Of a stretch of DNA of 64,000 bases, positions 26,102 through 35,613 are shown in pieces. The notes beneath the pieces are model-generated. The model searched no databases and was not told the DNA's origin. It was given only the letters and a program-made list of their open reading frames with translations. Made by a program: the position numbers and the translations under genes. How positions within the stretch are numbered: the first letter of the stretch is position 1; each line of letters opens with the position of its first letter. The DNA lies in NCBI RefSeq assembly GCF_000411295.1, contig NZ_KE150421.1:1370835-1434834 (forward strand), in the 5' to 3' direction. Source of the DNA: Paenisporosarcina sp. HGH0030. Lineage in GTDB: Bacteria; Bacillota; Bacilli; Bacillales_A; Planococcaceae.

Positions 26102-26890
26102 CTTTTCCAGGATATTAGCTACACCATCTTCATCATTTGAAGTTGTAATTTCTTTTGCAATACTTTTTAATTCGTCAATCGAATTGTCCATAGCTATTGG
26201 AATTCCACATAGCTTAAATAAACCTAAGTCGTTAAAATCATCACCGAAAACCATTGTTTTTTCTAATGAAAACTCTAATCTTTCAGCAAGATTTGCTATT
26301 GCAGATTCTTTTGAAATACCTAATCTCATTATTTGTGTAAGTTGATTCGAGTCCGTATTAATCACTTCTAATTTATCACCGAACTTTTTAGTAAAGTCTT
26401 CTATATTCTTTAAGTTTGAAACAAGTATTTTGGTTGGGCTTTTTAATTTTATTTCAACAATCTCAATAATTTCAGGATTCTCAGAAACCTTAGTAAATGA
26501 GCGATAATCAATATCTTTATAACTGTACCAAGTATCATTGACTTCAATAGAAAATAAGTGTTCAGGTTCATTGGTAATTAAGTATTCAATAATTTGTTGA
26601 TTTAAAGTTGAATCGATAGAATAATGTTCGTTTAATTGTAAGGGGTTATTAATAATTAATGCACCATTATAAAAAACAATAATTGCTACTTCATGTAATT
26701 CCTTTGGAAGAAACTCTTTTACTGTTCTTGGAGGTCTTGCTGTTGCAATTATGATTGGTATTCCAAGTTTATGTATTTCTATTATTGAATCTAAATTTCT
26801 ATTACTTACTTTCTTATCAGAATTTAATAATGTACCATCTAAATCCAATACTACCGCATCTACTTTATTTCTATCCGTTAAAACTCTCAT
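26090..26890 (-). CDS. HAD-superfamily (Cof-type) phosphatase
   Basis: 266 residues. Motif I DLDGTLLNSD, motif II ATARPP, and motif III/IV FGDDFNDLGLF with a C2B-type cap identify a Cof/YwpJ-like sugar- or nucleotide-phosphate phosphatase. GGAGG stands 6 bases before the ATG at 26890; the ORF is open to a TTG at 26902 inside the ribosome site. The C-terminal residues come from a family-A repeat, so the original end may have been a few residues different. Monocistronic. Confidence 0.88.
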   Translation of the reverse strand: MRVLTDRNKVDAVVLDLDGTLLNSDKKVSNRNLDSIIEIHKLGIPIIIATARPPRTVKEFLPKELHEVAIIVFYNGALIINNPLQLNEHYSIDSTLNQQIIEYLITNEPEHLFSIEVNDTWYSYKDIDYRSFTKVSENPEIIEIVEIKLKSPTKILVSNLKNIEDFTKKFGDKLEVINTDSNQLTQIMRLGISKESAIANLAERLEFSLEKTMVFGDDFNDLGLFKLCGIPIAMDNSIDELKSIAKEITTSNDEDGVANILEKFFN

Positions 26891-26957
26891 AAATACCTCC
26901 AATTTTTTCTACAAGTTTGGTAGTAATTAATATTCTCTATCTAATAAATTTTCCCTC

Positions 26958-27010
26958 TTCTTGTTCAACTAAACTGCCCCGTTAATTCAAGAAGAAAAAA
27001 GAGCTGCGTA
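26958..27010. repeat. Family-A element
   Basis: TGTTCAACTAAACTGCCCCG, TTAATTCAAGAAG, then AAAAAAGAGCTGCG, followed directly by family-B copy B3. Confidence 0.7.
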
Positions 27011-27013
27011 TGT

Positions 27014-27180
27014 AATATTTGAAAAACGATTGATTAATATTTAGCGAGAATACTCAATTTTCCAGGTAAAAATAAACCTCGCATTTTGAACAAATTTTGA
27101 TCAAAATATGAGGTTTCACCTGTTTATTGCTATTCACTTTTATAAAAATGTTTGATTATTTCGGAAATCGATTCTTCAAT
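27014..27180 (+). repeat. Family-B element B3
   Basis: Matches B1 from the ATTTAGCGAG lead-in through the hairpin AAACCTCGCATTTTG / CAAAATATGAGGTTT and TTTCGGAAATCGATTCTTCAA, but the final family-A palindrome is cut off after CTTCAA. Confidence 0.8.
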
Positions 27181-27240
27181 AGGGATTTGGTGTTATTCGT
27201 GAGATAGTTATAAACGATTTAAAAAAGGCAGGGTTTAAGT
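27181..27240 (+). pseudogene. Short C-terminal relic after family-B
   Basis: Frame GVIREIVINDLKKAGFK then TAA, followed by an intact hairpin terminator (27221-27268). The upstream part was lost at the repeat edge. Confidence 0.35.
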
Positions 27241-27268
27241 AATTGTACTTATTCCTTGCCTTTTTTTG
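27221..27268. terminator. Terminator AAAAAAGGCAGG / CCTTGCCTTTTTTT
   Basis: Symmetric arms with T-run on the plus strand and A-run on the other; shared by the relic and the convergent gene at 27271. Confidence 0.75.
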
Positions 27269-27270
27269 TA

Positions 27271-27546
27271 TCAGTCCTCGTCCTTACTTTTTAACAACTG
27301 TTCCGTTCCGTTTTTACACCCAACACTATAACCAGTATCATAAGCTAACTTCATAATTAAAGTTTCTTCTTCCGTTAAATTCCTGTCTATGGAATCCTCA
27401 ATATGATTCTTTGTTGCTAAAGTCATATCACCTGTTGGTCTTGAATCGAAATGGTTATGAAATAGCCACTCTAGGTATTTAATTCGTTCCCCATTATCCA
27501 TGTTTTTCATTAGTTCAATCATTTGTTCACTGGTCATTTTTTGCAT
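27271..27546 (-). CDS. Hypothetical protein, 91 residues
   Basis: Helical, soluble, acidic (MTSEQMIELMKNMDNGERIK, LTEEETLIMKLAYDTGYSVG). GGAAGG lies some 15 bases upstream of the ATG, so the ATG 9 bases further in is no better; the start is uncertain. It shares a terminator with the relic on the other strand. Not recognised. Confidence 0.55.
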   Translation of the reverse strand: MQKMTSEQMIELMKNMDNGERIKYLEWLFHNHFDSRPTGDMTLATKNHIEDSIDRNLTEEETLIMKLAYDTGYSVGCKNGTEQLLKSKDED

Positions 27547-27695
27547 AGCTGCGTTGCACTTCCTTCCCTAAAAAGTTCCTAGAAAAATGGTGAAATTTTT
27601 TTTAATGATTTTCTATATTCTATTTTACCAATAACTCGGTAACATAAAGAATCTGATCAAAATTATATAGTCTACAAAATACATCGAGGAAGTCT

Positions 27696-29045
27696 CTAGA
27701 TTTTGTTAAGGCGTCTTTTCCATACATAAGTTAAGGTAATAAAGATGTAGATGCAAAGTGTAATGATCGTTACGATGATAGATGTCGTAAAAATGATTCC
27801 GATTAGGATCGTAATTAAAGCGATGATCGCAGCCCAAGTCGTATATGGGAACCATTTAACTGTATAGGCACTTGTTTTTCCAGACTGTTGTTTACGTGAT
27901 TTTAAATGAGCGAAGGCAATGATTAACCAGATGAATAATACGGTATATCCCAGTGATCCCATCAGGAAATCGAAGGTCTTGCTTCCAGCAAATAAGGAAA
28001 TCAGTACACCACCATATAAAGCGGAAGTACACATTAATATTGCGTAAACAGGCACTTTCTTCTTGGATAAACGTGAAAATATTTTCGGAATGCGACCGTC
28101 GATGGCTTGTGTATACAGAACGCGAGATGAACCATACAATCCAGAGTTCATTGATGAAATAATCGCTAGTAGAACAACGGCGTTCATAATATGGTCAGCA
28201 CCTGGAATCCCTATTTTTTGAAAGACCATCACAAACGGACTTTCAGGCACCCCGTTTACTTCATTCCAAGGAATTAAACTAACGATGATGAAAAATGGAA
28301 TGATATAGAAAGAAATAATCCTGACCAATGTACTGCGAACAGCTTTTGGAACCACTTTTTCGGGATCTTTCGTTTCTGCCAATGTTACCCCAATAATTTC
28401 TGTACCACCATATGAATAGATTACCACCAGCATCGCTGTGATTAAACCTGTTGATCCATTCGGAAAAAAACCACCATGGTCAGTCAAGTTAGAGAAACCA
28501 ATTGCTGTATGATCACCAAAAGTCACTAGCAGTAACAATAATCCAGCTATGATGAACACAATGATGACGGTAATTTTAATTAAAGCAAGCCAGTACTCCG
28601 TTTCAGCAAAAACCTTTACCGATAGCAAGTTGATCGCTGTAACTAACACCGAAACAGCTAATGCCAGTATCCAGATTGGATATTCAGGCAGCCAATATTG
28701 AATGAAAATAGCCGCAACGACTGATTCTGCGGTGATGTTCAATACCCACATTTTCCAATAGATCCAATCCAGGAAATAGGCAGGATACTTTCCTAAAATA
28801 GATTGGACAAGATCCCTAAATGTTCTTGCACCGCTATTGCTGACTGCCATTTCAGCTAAACCTTGCATGATGAATAATAGGATGATGCCCCCTATCAAGT
28901 AAGCAATTATTACGGATGGTCCTGCCATATCAATGGCTGAACTGCTTCCTTTAAATAAACCTGCCCCAATGGCACCGCCTAATGCCATCATCGTAATATG
29001 TCTTGAAGTCATTGTCCTCTGTAAATTCTGTTTGTCGGTTTCCAT
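27696..29045 (-). CDS. APC-family amino-acid permease, T-box controlled (YvbW-like leucine permease candidate)
   Basis: 449 residues, twelve membrane helices. The start GGAIGAGLFKGSSSAIDMAG is the APC substrate-binding loop, followed by GPSVIIAYLIGG. GGAGG is 7 bases before the ATG. The gene follows a complete T-box leader whose specifier reads as Leu, which agrees with B. subtilis yvbW, a T-box-controlled permease proposed for leucine. Uptake would then be induced when uncharged tRNA-Leu accumulates. The substrate is inferred from the leader, not from the protein itself. Confidence 0.85.
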   Translation of the reverse strand: METDKQNLQRTMTSRHITMMALGGAIGAGLFKGSSSAIDMAGPSVIIAYLIGGIILLFIMQGLAEMAVSNSGARTFRDLVQSILGKYPAYFLDWIYWKMWVLNITAESVVAAIFIQYWLPEYPIWILALAVSVLVTAINLLSVKVFAETEYWLALIKITVIIVFIIAGLLLLLVTFGDHTAIGFSNLTDHGGFFPNGSTGLITAMLVVIYSYGGTEIIGVTLAETKDPEKVVPKAVRSTLVRIISFYIIPFFIIVSLIPWNEVNGVPESPFVMVFQKIGIPGADHIMNAVVLLAIISSMNSGLYGSSRVLYTQAIDGRIPKIFSRLSKKKVPVYAILMCTSALYGGVLISLFAGSKTFDFLMGSLGYTVLFIWLIIAFAHLKSRKQQSGKTSAYTVKWFPYTTWAAIIALITILIGIIFTTSIIVTIITLCIYIFITLTYVWKRRLNKI

Positions 29046-29059
29046 ATCCTAACCTCCCC

Positions 29060-29370
29060 AAAAATCAAAAAAGGCATATCGTCTCTTCCTTCACAATCAA
29101 ATGAAGAAAGAGACGATATGCCTTAAGCTTACCGCGGTACCACTCTTATTGGCTCTTTACGAACCCTGCTTTAAAAACCTTGTAACGAAGGTCAATCGTT
29201 AAAATAAGAGAATAGATTAAATCTAAACTTTCACTTTACCACTCCTAGGCAAGTTCAAAGTATCATTGGACTGCGTTGCACCAACCCGCAGCTCTCTTTA
29301 CCGAATAATGAGCTTTTACTACTCCTGATCTTTGTGTTTTGAAAACTATATCTGATTTTTTTTATAATAT
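29060..29370 (-). promoter_or_regulatory. T-box riboswitch leader (Leu specifier CTT)
   Basis: The minus strand shows GAGAGCTGCGGGTTGG (stem I start), GAACTTGCC with candidate specifier CTT at 29253-29251, the T-box core AGAGTGGTACCGCG (29146-29133), and an intrinsic terminator (29125-29069; AAGGCATATCGTCTCTT arms, T6). T-box RNAs bind uncharged tRNA and open transcription. The specifier follows the usual GAA context. Confidence 0.9.
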
Positions 29371-29375
29371 CCCAT

Positions 29376-29404
29376 ACTATACGGATTAGAAGTGAATTTG
29401 TCAA
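29376..29404 (-). promoter_or_regulatory. Sigma-A promoter of the T-box/permease unit
   Basis: TTGACA (29404-29399), 17-base spacer, TATAGT (29381-29376) on the minus strand; transcription would begin at about 29368, just before stem I. Confidence 0.85.
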
Positions 29405-29990
29405 TAATTATTTCAGAATAATATTTTTAACGAAACATTCTTGGTAATATGTGGTGAAATAGCTAAATAAATCTACAAAATACTATTTCTAAAAAATATT
29501 ATACCTAATCCTCTGGGAGTTACGAGTGGCAATAAGGATTCAGAAGGTGAATCAATTAACGTGACTGGGTTCACAATTAACCCCTCAATAAATTTGATTA
29601 ATATAACCAATCTTATATTCAATGTTTTTTTCATAATAATCCCCACTGATAATACGAGTCACTCCTCACTTCTTTTCCTTGCCAATCATTTATACAGAAA
29701 ATATACATCGTTGATATGACGGCTTTTGGCGGTTTTGCTTTTCCCTGTCGGATGATTCGTCATGGACTTTAGGCAACTAAAAAAAGACCGCCTTTGACGA
29801 TCTTCTCTTGTTCATGAGCATGATTATTAACCCAATATTATCCAGTAAAATATTGAGCGATTGAGCGATTAGCAAATTCTTCAAATTACCCTCCATCTTC
29901 AGTCAATAAAATTAGATCTTCATTAAAAATCAACTGATTTATATAATCAACTATCCCGTTTGCACCGTAGTATAGTATGTTACCTTTCAT
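29405..29990. other. Intergenic region between permease leader and terpene cyclase
   Basis: A plus-strand frame at about 29505-29630 (LGVTSGNKDSEGESINVTGF) looks mildly protein-like but has no start or known family. AAAAAAGACCGCC...GACGATCTT at 29779-29808 is hairpin-like. Nothing else is supported. Confidence 0.3.
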
Positions 29991-29992
29991 AC

Positions 29993-31915
29993 CTATTCGT
30001 TCTTGAGAGTTAAGAAGCTTTCATTCGGAAATTTTTTTTGATAATGCGCAAGTGCAATTAGAGGGAAAATATATCGATAACTATGATAATGAATATAGAA
30101 ACTGCCAGCCATTCCCTGTCCTTTTGGATAAGAAGTTGTCCAGTCATCTTTATCATTATTTTCTAAAATATATTTGATGCCGGATATTATTTCTGGTGTG
30201 AGTTCGTCTTCAGCAGCAATCAGCGCATCCAATGCCCAGGCTGTATGAGTTAACGTACTGGCTCCCAATGGAACGTACGTCTTCATTTTGTCACTTTTAC
30301 AAGACTCTCCCCATCCCCCATCCGAATTTTGAATATCACGAAGCCATTTGACTGATTTTAGAATAGAAGGATGGTCCGATGATATACCTGCTGCAACAAG
30401 CCCGGTTATAGCAGCCCAAGCACCATAAATATAACATATGCCCCATCTGCCATACCACGATCCATTCGGTTCTTGATGATCGAATAGCCAATTTACACCT
30501 AACTTTATAGAGTCGTGACTCTTCTTTAAGTTAGTGAATTTCCCGAAAAATTCCAATGTTCTTCCTGTTAAATCTGCACTTGATGGATCTGCAAGTAAAT
30601 ATTCAGCATCTTCAATTGGAATCATAGACAGAATGCTTTTATTCACGCCTTTTTCGAATGATGGCCATCCTCCATCATCATTTTGCATTGAAAATACCCA
30701 ATTGATTCCTCTGTCCCAAGATGTATGGACCTTGGGTTTTTTAATGACAGTTTTGCAAATTGACCTTAAGGATGCAGTAGTATCATCAATATCAGGGTTC
30801 ATTGTATTTACATTTGAGAAACCCCATCCCCCTGGGAGACTATGTGGACTGTGTATGACCCAATCCCCATATTTATAATGCTGTCGTGTTAATAAAAATT
30901 GGTTTGCTTTTTTTATAACGGGATCTAATTCGGAAACGCCTGCTTCTTGCATGGCATAACTAATTAAAGCTGTATTCCATACCGTTGCTGTGGTGAATTG
31001 CATATGAGTCTTCCCATCAACTTGGCATTTCATAGACTTTAAACCGTTTACCGCATGAATGATTGTGGGATGGTCTTTCTTATATCCAAGGGAAAGCAAC
31101 GCGAAAATTAGCAGAAATGTCGAACTGAAGTAACTGTATAAGGTGCCATCTGGTTCAATTCGTTCCAGCATATACTGTTTTGTCTTATCTACTGCAAGTT
31201 CCTCAATTTGCTTTGGCAAACCAATTAGGTCCTCAATTCTTTTTTGAATGGATAAAAGAAAAGGACTCCATTCATTTGAGAGGATTCTTGACAAATATTC
31301 TTCATCCCACCGGTTGTGGTTCAAAATATATAAATCTGAAATGTTTGGACTTTTATTTGTTTTAATTATGTATTTCTTATCAGCGAGAATCATGAGTGGA
31401 GCGATATTTGCCCTACCAAAGACAGAAAAGTCGAAAAAGTTCATTGGGAATGAGTGTGGTAGTAAAACAAATTCTGTCGGGACAGTAAAAATTTTTGACC
31501 ATGAAAATTGCCCAGTTACTGCCAGCATAATTTTTGTTAGTAAATTACTTTTGTCTATTCCCCCATTTGATAAAATAAACTGTCTTGCTACTTGCATTCG
31601 TACATCATCGTGAGAACAATAGCCGGAATATAGAAGGGCGTAATAAGCTTCAATCGTGGCAGCTACATTACCGTCATCTTCTTCATCATAAAACAGCTTC
31701 CAAGCCCCACTATCTTGTTGTTCGCTTAAAATCCGATCTACTAGTTCCTTTATTAATTTTTCATCATCAATAGTTAATGAACGCAATAAAATAATCATAT
31801 AGGCATCCGTTGTAATACCTGTTTCAAAAGGATAATCCCAAGTTCCAACTTCAGATTGATCCTTCTTCAAGATGCTTATAATTCGATTAATTTCGTCTGA
31901 TAGGGTACCGTTCAC
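29993..31915 (-). CDS. sqhC: Squalene-hopene/sporulenol-type terpene cyclase (SqhC-like)
   Basis: 640 residues, the length of Bacillus SqhC. The catalytic acid motif appears as NPDIDDTTAS (DxDD), and several QW repeats stabilise the alpha-barrels (QQDSGAW, QNDDGGWPSF, QEPNGSWYGRWG, QNSDGGWGES). Bacillus homologues cyclise tetraprenyl-beta-curcumene to sporulenol in spores or squalene to hopene in vitro. The start is GTG with GGAAGG about 9 bases upstream. Monocistronic; the tetraprenyl-curcumene synthase partner is not in the window. Confidence 0.87.
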   Translation of the reverse strand: MNGTLSDEINRIISILKKDQSEVGTWDYPFETGITTDAYMIILLRSLTIDDEKLIKELVDRILSEQQDSGAWKLFYDEEDDGNVAATIEAYYALLYSGYCSHDDVRMQVARQFILSNGGIDKSNLLTKIMLAVTGQFSWSKIFTVPTEFVLLPHSFPMNFFDFSVFGRANIAPLMILADKKYIIKTNKSPNISDLYILNHNRWDEEYLSRILSNEWSPFLLSIQKRIEDLIGLPKQIEELAVDKTKQYMLERIEPDGTLYSYFSSTFLLIFALLSLGYKKDHPTIIHAVNGLKSMKCQVDGKTHMQFTTATVWNTALISYAMQEAGVSELDPVIKKANQFLLTRQHYKYGDWVIHSPHSLPGGWGFSNVNTMNPDIDDTTASLRSICKTVIKKPKVHTSWDRGINWVFSMQNDDGGWPSFEKGVNKSILSMIPIEDAEYLLADPSSADLTGRTLEFFGKFTNLKKSHDSIKLGVNWLFDHQEPNGSWYGRWGICYIYGAWAAITGLVAAGISSDHPSILKSVKWLRDIQNSDGGWGESCKSDKMKTYVPLGASTLTHTAWALDALIAAEDELTPEIISGIKYILENNDKDDWTTSYPKGQGMAGSFYIHYHSYRYIFPLIALAHYQKKFPNESFLTLKNE

Positions 31916-31929
31916 AAAATTCGTCCTTC

Positions 31930-32185
31930 CTATAGCATAAATTCAATACAACTAAACATATTCGTTTAGTTTTTAAAAAATGCGAGGAAGTGAGTAAGTA
32001 TCTTTAGTCGGAATCCAAATCAATAATCCCTAGAAAGTAGGAATAATCAACTTCATTCTTTTCTAAGTAGCGATAATGATGGTTATCGCTACTTAGAAAA
32101 TTTTAAAGAGAATTAAGTTTGGAATTTATATATCTAAACCAATTTCTTAATTTAGTTATAACACCATACTGATATAAAGGCGTTT
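31930..32185. other. Intergenic; long perfect hairpin at 32063-32098
   Basis: TTCTAAGTAGCGATAA and TTATCGCTACTTAGAA surround ATGATGG. No gene nearby reads into it clearly; it may terminate transcripts from either side. Confidence 0.5.
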
Positions 32186-32222
32186 TAAAAGAGCCCAATT
32201 CGTATGTGAATTTGGGCTCTTA
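32186..32222. terminator. Hairpin AAGAGCCCAA / TTGGGCTCTT
   Basis: AAAAGAGCCCAATTC and GAATTTGGGCTCTT around GTATGT. Terminator-like, about 330 bases past the phosphoesterase 3 stop codon. 32223-32547 otherwise shows nothing supported. Confidence 0.5.
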
Positions 32223-32547
32223 GTTCAAAACTATGGTATTCCTGAAAACCATCTCTATCTAGAATTAAACTGGTACAATATACAAGATTTCCTTAGGATA
32301 TAAAAAATGTATAAATTAAAGCGTTTTTATATTTTGTCCCCAATTCCAGTCATATCACAAAAAGAAGCAGTCAGATTCAGTTACGAAAATGACTGCTAAT
32401 TGGTGCTATTTAATTTTTTGTACTCGAAAACAGAACCCGTTAATTGCTTTTACCTAAATAACTAAGTCACTACGTTTTATAATAATTAGCTAGTAAAAAA
32501 CTCAGTCATGCTTGAATCCGCTTCCTCTATGCGGCAGAGCATAATCG

Positions 32548-35139
32548 TTACCGCCCATAGACTTCAAATTCATAAATATTTGCTGTTCCTGTTTCCGCAT
32601 AATTTTGCGGCGTTGTAATATAAAGTCTTACATACCTTGCGGTGGATTTCGTTATATACCTGTCCGTGCTGTTCGAAACGTTTCCTTCTACTGAATCTAG
32701 GTCAGTCCAGGTAGTTCCATCCAGACTTCCCTGAAGCTTATAATTTTTTGTATTCAGGGATAAGGTATCTCCGCCTTCTCCAGCATGCTTTACTACCCAC
32801 CTGCTTATATCATAATTTCCTCCAAGATCGACCATCAGCCATTTGTCCCCGGTCGTATTGGAAGACCACTTTCGGCCGCTCTCAGCCGATCCATCTACTG
32901 CCTTGGACGGTTCGTATCCCACCACACTTCCGTTGGCTGTAATCTCCTTATTCAGAACCAAATTTACCGAAGCTGGATCGAAAGCTAAAGTGGTAACTTT
33001 TAATGGACTACTGGCCACTGAAACATTTCCTGCTGCATCCCTGGCTTTTACAGTAAATTGATAGGTCTTTTTTTTCTTCAGCCCTGTCACTTTAAAGTTC
33101 GTACGCCCTGTTGTAGATCCAATCAGTTTTTTTCCATTATATATATCGTAGCCTGTAACACCTACATTACCCGTAAAATTATCTGTAGCTGCATCCCATG
33201 ACAGCATTGCCATCTTGTCTGTTACTACTTTCGTTGAGACATTGGTTGGTTCGGTAGGCGCTTGTTTATCTGCTGCAAGTGCATCCGCAGTGTAATTATT
33301 TATGGTCCAGGTAGTTACCGTACTTTTTTTCGAGAAGTCTCTTCCATTTATTACCACCCTGTCGGCATAAACATCTAAAATCAAGCCTTGACCTGAATCC
33401 TTGATAGCTCCATCTCTCATCATTGTAAAGTACTGTTTGTTATAGAAAGTACCCGGTAACGTGAGAGGATAATGTATATGTCCCGTTATGAAAACGCTTT
33501 GAGGATATTTTCCAATTATGTCCTTTAACTTTTGATCCTGTACCTCATCGCTTTGATAAGGATCCCAAGGATATTCCTCATATACAGTATTATCTAGTGG
33601 CTGATGAAGGAAGAGAAATATGGGTTTGTCTTTACTTGCATTCTCCGCCAACTTATCGCTTAACCACTTCATCTGGGTATCCGATATATATGCACTGTCT
33701 TTATCATCAGTCTCCGTTGCCAAATAGATGAAGTGGTATCCGCTTATCCACTTATCATAATAAACACCTGGCATACCAGTATGTGTCAAAAATCTGTTTT
33801 TAGCGGTTTCAAATCCTCCCATCCACCTTACATCATGGTTCCCTAAAATCAAGTTGCGATCAAGTTGAGGATATTTGTTCATTGTTTTCATTAATGTATT
33901 ATATTGTGCATCTGTGCCATATTCAGTAAGATCTCCACCAACGCTAACGGATTGCACATTATTGCTAACTGCTTCCTGCAATGCATTGTCAAGTCTGACA
34001 TCGGCGATATCCCCTTGTACATTTGCATGTGTATCAGAAATGGACATAAAGCTGAATTTATAACTAGTATCCCTGTCAGGTGTTGTTGAAGCAAGAACCG
34101 TAACATTGATGCTTGTTGACAATGCTACATTATCCGGATTTGTAACCCCTGTTGGCAGATTTACTGTTCCCTTTACCGTGAAACTCTGCTCGGTTTTTAC
34201 GGACGGAACATAGCCTGATGCATCAATATTCCAGGTTACAGGTGCATTCAAATTACCGCCGTCGGTCACCTGTACTACTGTGCTAGGCAATCCAAGGGCC
34301 ACCGGTGTAGGCGCTGTTCCGTTTACTACACCAGTAATCGCTGCAGGTGCTGTGATGCTTGTTAGTACCTTCGGCTTTATTTCTACTGGATAAGTTACTG
34401 TCTTACCGCGTACTGTGACGGTTAGTATCTGGCTTGCCACTGCAGATGAACTGTTAAATCCGCTTACGTCGGAAGCTCTGACTTCCTCCCCCCTAGTCGA
34501 ACCGTCAATATAGGTGCCTGTGACTTCCATACCCGTGATATCAAGGCTCTCTCCAATACGGTATACAGTCTTTGCTGGTGTTTTTGTAAGCTCAATGCTT
34601 TTCAATGTCTTTGAAAACTGAAACCAGTTGAGGTTGGCTACATATGTTTTTCCCGCCGCTACCTTTACTACAAGGTATACATCATGAATTCCTGTAACGT
34701 CAGTAATATCGGTTGACATAGTTTTATAGACATTCCAGTTATCCGGTGCGGTAGCTGCGGTAGTAAGTGTCCCCACTTTTTTACCATTCGCGCTTGTCGG
34801 ACCGTCAATCCATACTTCAATATTTCCCCCTGCATTTGATCCCTTAACTGAAAGTCTTGCACTAAATTTCGTAGCGCCATTAACGTCGCTACCAAAGTCA
34901 ATATTGTTATATGCTAAATACTGGTTGTCATTAGTACCTCCTATACATTGTCCACCATCTGGGCAAGCTTCGACTTTTAGGTAGGCACCCGACTTGGAAC
35001 TAAAGCTTTCTGCTTCTGTCAGACTATATGCATCGCTTGCTGCATGCACCGGCATATAGCCAACACTGGTGCTGAGCAGGAATCCAACTATCAGGATAAA
35101 TGAAAATAATGACTTGTTAAACTTCGTTAAGGTAACCAT
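32548..35139 (-). CDS. Secreted modular metallophosphoesterase (phosphoesterase 3)
   Basis: 863 residues. Signal peptide 1-33; CBM6-like domain about 38-178; Ig-like about 180-255; Big_4-type Ig about 258-350, strongly similar to the one in phosphoesterase 2; calcineurin-like phosphoesterase about 360-620 with SDTH, GGD, GNHD, LHQ and GHIH; fibronectin III about 630-720; F5/8 type C about 725-863. AAGGGAG lies 6 bases before the ATG at 35139, so the ATG two codons earlier, inside the ribosome site, is not used. Compared with phosphoesterase 2 the domains are rearranged: binding modules are N-terminal here. A PhoP-type promoter about 270 bases upstream predicts induction by phosphate starvation. 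Confidence 0.88.
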   Translation of the reverse strand: MVTLTKFNKSLFSFILIVGFLLSTSVGYMPVHAASDAYSLTEAESFSSKSGAYLKVEACPDGGQCIGGTNDNQYLAYNNIDFGSDVNGATKFSARLSVKGSNAGGNIEVWIDGPTSANGKKVGTLTTAATAPDNWNVYKTMSTDITDVTGIHDVYLVVKVAAGKTYVANLNWFQFSKTLKSIELTKTPAKTVYRIGESLDITGMEVTGTYIDGSTRGEEVRASDVSGFNSSSAVASQILTVTVRGKTVTYPVEIKPKVLTSITAPAAITGVVNGTAPTPVALGLPSTVVQVTDGGNLNAPVTWNIDASGYVPSVKTEQSFTVKGTVNLPTGVTNPDNVALSTSINVTVLASTTPDRDTSYKFSFMSISDTHANVQGDIADVRLDNALQEAVSNNVQSVSVGGDLTEYGTDAQYNTLMKTMNKYPQLDRNLILGNHDVRWMGGFETAKNRFLTHTGMPGVYYDKWISGYHFIYLATETDDKDSAYISDTQMKWLSDKLAENASKDKPIFLFLHQPLDNTVYEEYPWDPYQSDEVQDQKLKDIIGKYPQSVFITGHIHYPLTLPGTFYNKQYFTMMRDGAIKDSGQGLILDVYADRVVINGRDFSKKSTVTTWTINNYTADALAADKQAPTEPTNVSTKVVTDKMAMLSWDAATDNFTGNVGVTGYDIYNGKKLIGSTTGRTNFKVTGLKKKKTYQFTVKARDAAGNVSVASSPLKVTTLAFDPASVNLVLNKEITANGSVVGYEPSKAVDGSAESGRKWSSNTTGDKWLMVDLGGNYDISRWVVKHAGEGGDTLSLNTKNYKLQGSLDGTTWTDLDSVEGNVSNSTDRYITKSTARYVRLYITTPQNYAETGTANIYEFEVYGR

Positions 35140-35159
35140 AAACATCTCCCTTAATTTTT

Positions 35160-35345
35160 TTTATACGACGTAGTTTATTTTTTGAAAAAAGATTGATCAA
35201 ATCCATTAATCCTCTCATGTTGACCACATTTTCAGAATAAAGTTCGATCAAAAAACATTGATAAATCATGATTTATCAATGTTCTTATAAAATATGTACT
35301 GTATTCTAATCAATCTTTTTTATAAACGGTGCAACTTTTTTACAA
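35160..35345 (-). repeat. Degenerate family-B sequence inside the phosphoesterase 3 leader
   Basis: Repeated AAAAAAGATTGATCAAA, TAAAGTTCGATCAAAAAAC and ATCAATCTTTTTTATAAAC motifs plus a hairpin AACATTGATAAATCATGATT / ATCAATGTT (35258-35284). It occupies most of the 5' leader. Confidence 0.5.
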
Positions 35346-35414
35346 ACGGCCGAACATTATTTTAAGCCCCCCTACAGTATCAAATTTGCTTTTCTGCTTA
35401 ATGGTAAGCGATAA

Positions 35415-35453
35415 ATATTAATAGAGTGTAAATCTAATGTAAGCATTATGTAA
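35415..35453 (-). promoter_or_regulatory. PhoP-type box and -10 for phosphoesterase 3
   Basis: Minus strand: TTACAT (35453-35448), TTACAT (35442-35437), TTACAC (35431-35426), TAATAT (35420-35415). Hexamers repeat at exactly 11 bases, as in B. subtilis PhoP-activated promoters, and the layout is identical to 16112-16150. Confidence 0.85.
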
Positions 35454-35613
35454 TATCCGATATATTGATATTATGTTATAACAATATAATTCAATCCCCT
35501 TGCCTCCTTATACATGTCAATGGCTTTAAAATCTTCTGTTCTATTTAAATACTCGTTACTACTACTTGTTTACGGTTAGATGCACTTTCCTTAACTAAAC
35601 ATGAAAATAAGAA

